From the NCBI GenBank assembly GCA_046594105.1, contig JBKJQB010000276.1, positions 1 through 10,378 of the forward strand: a stretch of DNA of 10,378 nt, in the 5' to 3' direction. The stretch comes from JBDSGC01 sp046594105 (GTDB lineage Bacteria; Acidobacteriota; Thermoanaerobaculia; Gp7-AA8). Below are positions 5,355 through 10,378 of the stretch, piece by piece. Numbering within the stretch: position 1 is the stretch's first letter; each line of letters opens with the position of its first letter. The position numbers and the translations under genes are program-made. The notes below the pieces were generated by a model. The model ran no database searches, was not told the DNA's origin, and worked only from the letters and a program-made list of their open reading frames with translations.

Positions 5355-6965
5355 ATGACGATGGTGCGACGTGTCGCCGTTGTTCTCGCTTTTCCGCGGG
5401 GCAGGCTGTGGCCTGCGGCGCGACCATTTCCGCGGGTGCAGACCGTGCTGCCGGAGGCCGTTCGTCGGACTGAGCCGGCGATTGCCGCGACGACAACGGA
5501 AAGAGGTTCAGCCGCCAGGGTGGCACGGGTGGTCACGCTGGTGCTGGTTGCCATCCTGCCCGGGGCGTCCGCGGCCCGGGCCCAGCCCGTACCGGGGGCT
5601 CAGGCAACTGTCGCTGGGCCGGACGGGAAGACCGACACGCTTTCGGCCGCCGCCGCCAAGGTGGACGTTACGCCCGCCGCGCACGATGGAGAGATCGAGC
5701 GTCGTCTGCAGAAAGTGCTCGTGGCAACCCGCTGGTTCACCGATCCGAAGGTGCGGGTCCAGGACGGAGTCGTGTTTCTCACCGGCGGGACCGAGTCCGA
5801 TGCTCTCAAGAAATGGGCCTCGGATCTCGCTCGCAATACCCAGGATGTCGTCGCCGTGGTCAACCGCATCGAAGTGGTGAAGACCTCGGCCTGGGACCTG
5901 GCGCCGGCGTGGAATGGCCTGGCCACTCTGTGGCGCGAGCTGGTGCGCGCGCTGCCGTTCGTGATCTTCGGACTATTCGTACTGGCACTCTCGGTGGGCG
6001 CGGGGCTGCTGGCCACGAGCGCGTCGCGCACGCTTCTCCGTTCGCGCATTACCGGGCCGCTGCTCCGCAATGTCGTGGCCCGCGCCATCGGCTTGCTGGT
6101 CGTGCTCACCGGCACTTACATCGTGCTTCGCATCTCGGGACTGACGCAACTCGCCTTGACCATAGTCGGTAGTACCGGCGTCATCGGTCTCGCTCTCGGC
6201 ATCGCCTTCCGCGACATCACCGAAAACTTCCTGGCCAGTATTTTTCTGAGCATGCAGCGACCGTTTCAGACCGGCGATCTGGTGGAGATTACCAACGTGA
6301 CGGGTTACGTCCAGCAGCTGAATGTGCGCGCGACGATCCTGATGACGCTGGATGGCAATCTCGTGCAGATTCCCAACGCCACCGTTTATAAGACGAATTT
6401 GCGAAACTTCACGACGAATACGAATCGCCGCGAGGATTTCGTGGTCGGAATCGGTTACGACGATTCCATCAGCGATGCGCAGGAGATCGCTCGGAACGTA
6501 CTGACTGAACATCCGGCCGTGCTGAAGGATCCGGAGCCGTCCGTGCTCGTCGACGGGCTCGGAGCGTCGACGGTCCAGTTGCGCATCTACTTCTGGCTCA
6601 ATGGCCGGGAGCATAGCTGGCTGAAGGTGCGATCGTCGGTGATCCGCCTGGTGAAGGTGGCATTTCAGAAGAACGGAATCTCGATGCCGGACGTGGCGCG
6701 CGAAGTCATCTTTCCGCGCGGAGTGCCGGTGACGATGATCGAAGCGCAGACAGCGGCGGCCACGGAAGGAAAACCTTCCAGTGCCCCTCTCGCTTCGGAT
6801 GATTCGACCCCGTCCACGAGAGCAGAAGCAGGCCTCTACAGCGAGGCTGAAGTCATCGAGGAACAGGCACGCCGTGTTGGTCCGCTGAACCAGGAGGAGA
6901 ATCTCCTGCGCGATCCGGAGAAAAAGAGCGCGGCCGGAGACAGAGGAACCGGGGCGCCGCAGTGA
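5355..6965 (+). CDS. Mechanosensitive channel of the MscS family with periplasmic BON domain
   Basis: The protein is 536 aa from ATG 5355, chosen for GGAGAG 7 nt upstream. In-frame ATGs at 5334 and 5340 lack such a site. GTG 5520 (codon 56) is a serious alternative, because the sequence from there (VARVVTLVLVAILPGASAAR, then AQ) is an ideal short signal peptide. Residues 112-175 form a BON domain, a small fold that contacts membranes and lipids. Transmembrane segments lie near 198-222 and 238-262, with a pore helix near 265-300 (STGVIGLALGIAFRDITENF). This continues into the MscS signature RPFQTGDLVEI and a beta domain with GYVQQLNVRATILMTLDGN. A C-terminal alpha/beta domain runs to about 456, then a charged, probably disordered 80-residue tail. 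MscS channels open under membrane tension and release solutes on hypo-osmotic shock. The stop codon overlaps the start of the next gene. Confidence 0.92.
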   Translation: MTMVRRVAVVLAFPRGRLWPAARPFPRVQTVLPEAVRRTEPAIAATTTERGSAARVARVVTLVLVAILPGASAARAQPVPGAQATVAGPDGKTDTLSAAAAKVDVTPAAHDGEIERRLQKVLVATRWFTDPKVRVQDGVVFLTGGTESDALKKWASDLARNTQDVVAVVNRIEVVKTSAWDLAPAWNGLATLWRELVRALPFVIFGLFVLALSVGAGLLATSASRTLLRSRITGPLLRNVVARAIGLLVVLTGTYIVLRISGLTQLALTIVGSTGVIGLALGIAFRDITENFLASIFLSMQRPFQTGDLVEITNVTGYVQQLNVRATILMTLDGNLVQIPNATVYKTNLRNFTTNTNRREDFVVGIGYDDSISDAQEIARNVLTEHPAVLKDPEPSVLVDGLGASTVQLRIYFWLNGREHSWLKVRSSVIRLVKVAFQKNGISMPDVAREVIFPRGVPVTMIEAQTAAATEGKPSSAPLASDDSTPSTRAEAGLYSEAEVIEEQARRVGPLNQEENLLRDPEKKSAAGDRGTGAPQ

Positions 6966-8281
6966 GGATCAAACCACGCCACTGGCTCGAGCTGCTTCGC
7001 TCCAGCTTCTGGTTTGTTCCCGGAATGCTGGTGCTCGGCGCCGTGGCACTGGCGGCAACGCTCATCGGCATCGATACCCACGCCGATCTGCACGCCCTCC
7101 AGAAGTGGCCGCTCTTTTTCGGGGCCGGTGCGGCCGGTGCCCGCGGCCTGCTGACCACCGTAGCCGGATCGATGGTCACGGTGGCCGGCGTCGGGTTCTC
7201 CATCACGCTGGTGGCCCTATCGCTCACTTCCAGCCAGTACACGTCTCGTGTCCTGCGTAATTTCATGCGCGATACCATCAACCAGATCGTCCTCGGGGTA
7301 TTCGTAGGAATCTTCGCCTACTGCCTGGTTGTACTGCGCACGATCCGCGCGGGCGACGAGGGAATGTTTGTGCCATCGCTTGCGGTCATGGGGGGGCTGG
7401 TACTGGCGTTCGTCGGGATCGGCTTCCTCATCTACTTCATCCACCACATCTCCCTTTCCATTCAAGCCTCCACGATCATCGCCACCGTGGCTGGCGAGAC
7501 GATTGCCGCGGTGGACCGGCTGTATCCCGATCCCGATACCCGCGAGGGAGGCGACGATGCCCACCCACCTCCCGGCATCCTCCTGGGAACGAGCGTTCTT
7601 TCGAAGAAGACCGGTTATCTCGAGAGCGTTGATCACGACGCTCTGCTGTCGCTGGCGCGAGAAAACGACGTCGTCGTACGAATGGAGCGTTGCGCCGGCG
7701 AATTCGTCGTCGATTCCATGCCGCTGGTTTCGGCGTCGGGTGCCCTGAACGAGTCCGCGACCTCGCGATTCCGTAGCGCCTTTGTGATCAGCAGGCAGCG
7801 AACCCTGGAGCAGGATGCAGGTTTCGGAATCCGGCAGATCGTCGACATCGCCCTGCGCGCGCTCTCGCCCGGGATCAACGATTCGACGACGGCCGTGATC
7901 TGCGTCGACTATCTATCTGCGATCCTCGGTCGCATGTCCGGACGTCGCATCGCCGCCCCCTTCTCCGTCGACAACGGCATACTGCGAGTCATCGGCCGGG
8001 GGCCGCGGTTCGAGACGTTTCTCGGCGAAGCATTCGAGCAGATTCGACAGAACGCCGATGGCAACATCGCCGTGCTGACGCGACTCCTGAACTCGCTGGA
8101 ATCGATTGCCGGCGGAACCGTGAGCCTGGAACGCAGGGAGGCACTCAGGCAGGAGGCCGATCTGATCGCCGCCGCGGCCGCGCGATGCACGCATCCGCCA
8201 GCGGACCGCGAGTCGATCGACGCCGCGATGGAGCGGCTCGCACACCTGCTGCTGGTAGGGCAGGGCTCGAATGGAGCGTAA
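6962..8281 (+). CDS. DUF2254 family integral membrane protein (439 aa)
   Basis: GTG 6962 overlaps the TGA of the MscS gene in a GTGA arrangement, so the two are translationally coupled. Transmembrane helices lie near residues 17-36, 62-89, 108-126 and 138-162. Family-typical blocks are the PGMLVLGAVALAATLIGID helix, the LLTTVAGSMVTVAGVGFSIT segment, LVALSLTSSQYTSRVLRNFM, and HHISLSIQASTII after the last helix. The remaining 270 residues are soluble and include DAGFGIRQIVDIALRALSPG followed by INDSTTAV, which is highly characteristic of DUF2254. The function of this family is unknown. The length is usual and the gene looks intact. Coupling to a mechanosensitive channel suggests a shared envelope or ion-homeostasis role, which is inference. 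Confidence 0.93.
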   Translation: MRIKPRHWLELLRSSFWFVPGMLVLGAVALAATLIGIDTHADLHALQKWPLFFGAGAAGARGLLTTVAGSMVTVAGVGFSITLVALSLTSSQYTSRVLRNFMRDTINQIVLGVFVGIFAYCLVVLRTIRAGDEGMFVPSLAVMGGLVLAFVGIGFLIYFIHHISLSIQASTIIATVAGETIAAVDRLYPDPDTREGGDDAHPPPGILLGTSVLSKKTGYLESVDHDALLSLARENDVVVRMERCAGEFVVDSMPLVSASGALNESATSRFRSAFVISRQRTLEQDAGFGIRQIVDIALRALSPGINDSTTAVICVDYLSAILGRMSGRRIAAPFSVDNGILRVIGRGPRFETFLGEAFEQIRQNADGNIAVLTRLLNSLESIAGGTVSLERREALRQEADLIAAAAARCTHPPADRESIDAAMERLAHLLLVGQGSNGA

Positions 8282-8332
8282 ACGCCGCGCGGGGGGACGC
8301 CCTGCTCAAGGCGTTGGTGGAGTGACTCGGGC

Positions 8333-8827
8333 TCACTGGTTCGGGCGATAGGTGGAAACGCTCACTTGCTCCGCATTGCCTGGTTCCGCGAATCGGAACG
8401 TATAACGGTCCTCATCGAGGAGTGCCTGGAGAATCATCGTTTCACCCGGCTGGAGCGGCGCGGGGAGCGACGCTCGCATCCGTTTGCCTTCGATGATCAG
8501 CTGGTGCGGCGTTGCCCCTCGATTGGTCACGCGGAAAACTGTCGGGATGGCAGGGATGAGATCTCGCACGCTGATCGAATGGTCGTAAAGAACCACCGGC
8601 TCGAAGTTTCTGCGATCGTTTTCCCATGGGGATGGACTCCCGGCCGTGGTCACCATCGGTGTCTCGCCGATCGTCTGCGTTGCCGCGGAGGGGGGCGACG
8701 GTCGCCCCGGTACCTGTGAGATGGTCGTGGTTTGAGAGTCGTCCGCCCGGTGACAGGCGAAGGCACCTGCAACAATGGCGATCATTGCGGCGGCCGCGAC
8801 GATCCTGTTTTTCGGGCTGGCGGTCAT
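8333..8827 (-). CDS. Probable lipoprotein with cupredoxin-like domain lacking copper ligands (164 aa)
   Basis: ATG 8827 follows TGAGG at 8 nt. Residues 9-24 form a hydrophobic signal segment ending in AGAFAC, so Cys25 is the probable lipidated residue, although Phe at -2 and Ala at -3 make a non-canonical lipobox. Residues about 30-75 are a Pro/Ser/Thr-rich linker. Residues 76-160 form a beta-sandwich pattern typical of cupredoxin-like proteins. These residues include FEPVVLYDHSISVRDLIPAI, VFRVTNRGATPHQLIIEG, LQPGETMILQALL and DEDRYTFRFAEPG. The first His of a copper site (H108 in TPHQL) is present, but the later Cys-x-x-x-x-His...Met group is missing. It is therefore unlikely to be a blue-copper electron carrier. 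It starts 85 nt after the L,D-transpeptidase gene on the same strand and converges on the DUF2254 gene with 51 nt between. Confidence 0.82.
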   Translation of the reverse strand: MTASPKNRIVAAAAMIAIVAGAFACHRADDSQTTTISQVPGRPSPPSAATQTIGETPMVTTAGSPSPWENDRRNFEPVVLYDHSISVRDLIPAIPTVFRVTNRGATPHQLIIEGKRMRASLPAPLQPGETMILQALLDEDRYTFRFAEPGNAEQVSVSTYRPNQ

Positions 8828-8912
8828 GTTCCGGCCTCAAAAAGTGATGTTGTCAGGAAACTTTGACTGCCAGTCGATTGCGAATGGATCTCAGAAGCTG
8901 TGCGAGGTCCCA

Positions 8913-10378
8913 TCAGCGAGCTCCTTCGCCCTTTCCCTCGGGCCGCTGGCGAAGCGCTCGCGCCACAGCGCCATCACGCCCGTAGACGTCGTGGCGGAAT
9001 TGAGCCGTACCGGACTCGTCGACCCACGCGGTCCAATAGAGAATGTGCACGGGAACGCTCTTCGCCAGGTTCACCGTCTGCGGCGATGTTCGGTGTGCAG
9101 CGCTTTCGACCCGCTCCATCGTCCACCCCTGGTTGCGCAGCAACTCCTCGGCGAGCTGTAGCGGCTTGGCCAGCCGGATACAGCCGTGGCTGAACGAGCG
9201 TGAAGTCTGTTTGAACAGCTCACGGGCCGGGGTGTCGTGGAGGTAGACGCTGAAACGGTTTGGGAACATGAACTTTACCCGGCCGAGAGCATTGTCGGGT
9301 CCGGGGAGCTGGCGCATGCGCCCGCTGGAAAGCACTTCGATGTCGTGTTGGCGCATGTAGTCGGTGCCTTTGGGCCGAATCTCACCATGAGCAATGGACG
9401 AGGGGATGTTCCAGTAGGGGCTGAAAACGATGTATTGGATGTCATCGCTGAAGATCGGAGTGCGGCGATAGGGTTTGCCGACGATGGCGCGCATTCCGAG
9501 GGTCAGGCGGTCGCCGTCGTAAAGCCCGGCATTGAAGCCGGCGATGTTCACGAGCACGTAGCGCGCTCCGAGATCGGCCTTCAGCCAACGCCAGCGATCC
9601 AGATTGATCGTGATCTGCTCGATGCGTTTTGCCACCGGAACATTGAGCGCGGCGCGGGTTGCCGGACCGGCGACGCCATCCGGATCGAGACCGTTGCGGG
9701 TCTGGAATCGACGCATGGCTGACCCGAGCGAGGCGTCGAATGCATCGCCGGCGTCCGGCGCGAGATCGCCGGTGATGCTGAGCCGTTTTCGAAGCGCCGC
9801 GACTCGCGGGCCCCGGTCGCCTGCGCGCAATGCGGTGCCTCCACTGAGCGGCTTCCATCCGCCATCGGCTGCAATCGAACGATAACGCTTGAGGGCTTCG
9901 CGCAGCCGGTCGTATCCTGGATTTCGCGGGAGCAGGTCCGCAATGCTGGCGGCGGGGTCATCCTTCGCGGCTCGCGCCAGGCGTGCACGCAGGTCGAGGT
10001 CGGGACGATCGACGTTCCAGTCCGCGATGCGCTCCTCGCGCACTTTGCCACGGCCTAGATGAAGGGCGTACGTCAGAAACGCATCACTCGCCAGTAGTTC
10101 GAGCTCGGCTGCATCGCTGCCCGACAGCGACGGCTTGGCACGCTCCGTAATGCTCTTGAAGTGATAGTCGCCGCGGCGGAGTCCGTGGCTCTCCGCTCCC
10201 TCCAGCATGCCGAGCAAAGCCCGCAGATGGGCCGGATCGGAGACCCACATCGGAGCATAGTCGCGCTGTTGGTAGACGGCGGCCAGATCGTCCGGGTCGT
10301 GAATGTGCTCGCCACCGATGGAGAGCGACGACCATGTATCCGCCTCGAGGAGACCGCGGATGGCGTCCGAGGTCTCGT
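8913..10378 (-). CDS. L,D-transpeptidase of the YcbB/LdtD type (5' end outside the window)
   Basis: The frame is open from the right edge to TGA at 8913, giving 487 visible residues. The ATG at 10250 is internal, because upstream codons encode conserved-looking sequence (DPDDLAAVYQQRDYAPMWVS). Counting from the edge, residues about 20-170 are the helical scaffold domain seen in large YcbB-like enzymes. Residues 186-245 are a peptidoglycan-binding helical domain (DRGPRVAALRKRL, MRRFQTRNGLDPDGVAGPAT). Residues about 273-450 are the YkuD catalytic domain with YLHDTP (His380) and SHGCIRL (catalytic Cys399, His397, Arg401). FSPYWNIPSSIAHGEI is another typical block. Such enzymes form 3-3 cross-links between meso-diaminopimelate residues in the periplasm and help maintain the wall under envelope stress. 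The signal peptide must lie off the edge. Confidence 0.93.
   Translation of the reverse strand, partial: ETSDAIRGLLEADTWSSLSIGGEHIHDPDDLAAVYQQRDYAPMWVSDPAHLRALLGMLEGAESHGLRRGDYHFKSITERAKPSLSGSDAAELELLASDAFLTYALHLGRGKVREERIADWNVDRPDLDLRARLARAAKDDPAASIADLLPRNPGYDRLREALKRYRSIAADGGWKPLSGGTALRAGDRGPRVAALRKRLSITGDLAPDAGDAFDASLGSAMRRFQTRNGLDPDGVAGPATRAALNVPVAKRIEQITINLDRWRWLKADLGARYVLVNIAGFNAGLYDGDRLTLGMRAIVGKPYRRTPIFSDDIQYIVFSPYWNIPSSIAHGEIRPKGTDYMRQHDIEVLSSGRMRQLPGPDNALGRVKFMFPNRFSVYLHDTPARELFKQTSRSFSHGCIRLAKPLQLAEELLRNQGWTMERVESAAHRTSPQTVNLAKSVPVHILYWTAWVDESGTAQFRHDVYGRDGAVARALRQRPEGKGEGAR

Noticed and set aside
5973..6614. 213-codon minus-strand open frame
   Set aside because: It is fully antisense to the MscS core, and its composition (His/Gln/Asp-rich) is typical of a shadow frame.
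8282..8337. Terminator between the convergent DUF2254 and lipoprotein genes
   Set aside because: Only 5-bp stems were found (ACGCC/GGCGT at 8297-8314, AGTGA/TCACT at 8321-8337), with no T tracts on either strand.
9237..9722. 161-codon plus-strand open frame with fairly protein-like composition
   Set aside because: It is antisense to the L,D-transpeptidase catalytic domain and has no motif. The antisense gene is certain.

Overview
The window reads as chromosomal DNA of a GC-rich, didermic (Gram-negative-type) bacterium, most likely an environmental one. The evidence is a YcbB-like L,D-transpeptidase, a BON-MscS channel with a signal peptide, a probable lipoprotein, a cardiolipin synthase-like enzyme and an OmpA-like C-terminus. 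Protein style would suit Gemmatimonadota, Acidobacteriota or Myxococcota, but I cannot fix the phylum by reading. There is no tRNA, rRNA, CRISPR array, recognisable transposase or phage gene.

Region by region: 1-180 is the C-terminal end of a protein running in from the left. 393-731 is a small, very basic protein. 777-1100 is a decayed alpha/beta-hydrolase (esterase) fragment broken by two frameshifts, followed by 1181-1639, a membrane-anchored coiled-coil protein with a strong ribosome binding site. 1640-2213 has no intact gene. It holds two minus-strand gene remnants separated by a 13-bp inverted repeat. 2214-3872 is a minus-strand pair, a DUF2007 zinc-ribbon protein followed by a cardiolipin synthase/phospholipase D protein. 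4050-4680 is the C-terminal remnant of a GH15 glucoamylase (minus strand) with at least two frameshifts. 4690-5350 has no convincing intact gene. It holds a doubtful lipoprotein ORF, a very strong GC-rich inverted repeat (5183-5277) and a 12-bp palindrome.

From 5355 the window becomes dense and intact. A BON-MscS mechanosensitive channel and a DUF2254 membrane protein overlap by 4 nt on the plus strand. Facing them on the minus strand are a cupredoxin-fold lipoprotein and, upstream of it, a large L,D-transpeptidase that runs off the right edge.

The intact genes share a theme of envelope integrity: phospholipid synthesis, osmotic release, peptidoglycan cross-linking and envelope lipoproteins. 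The left half alternates intact genes with truncated, frameshifted metabolic genes, so it looks like a decaying or rearranged segment. I found no clearly new defence or mobile system. The most notable observations are the two inverted-repeat elements, the cluster of gene remnants, and the BON-MscS/DUF2254 coupling.
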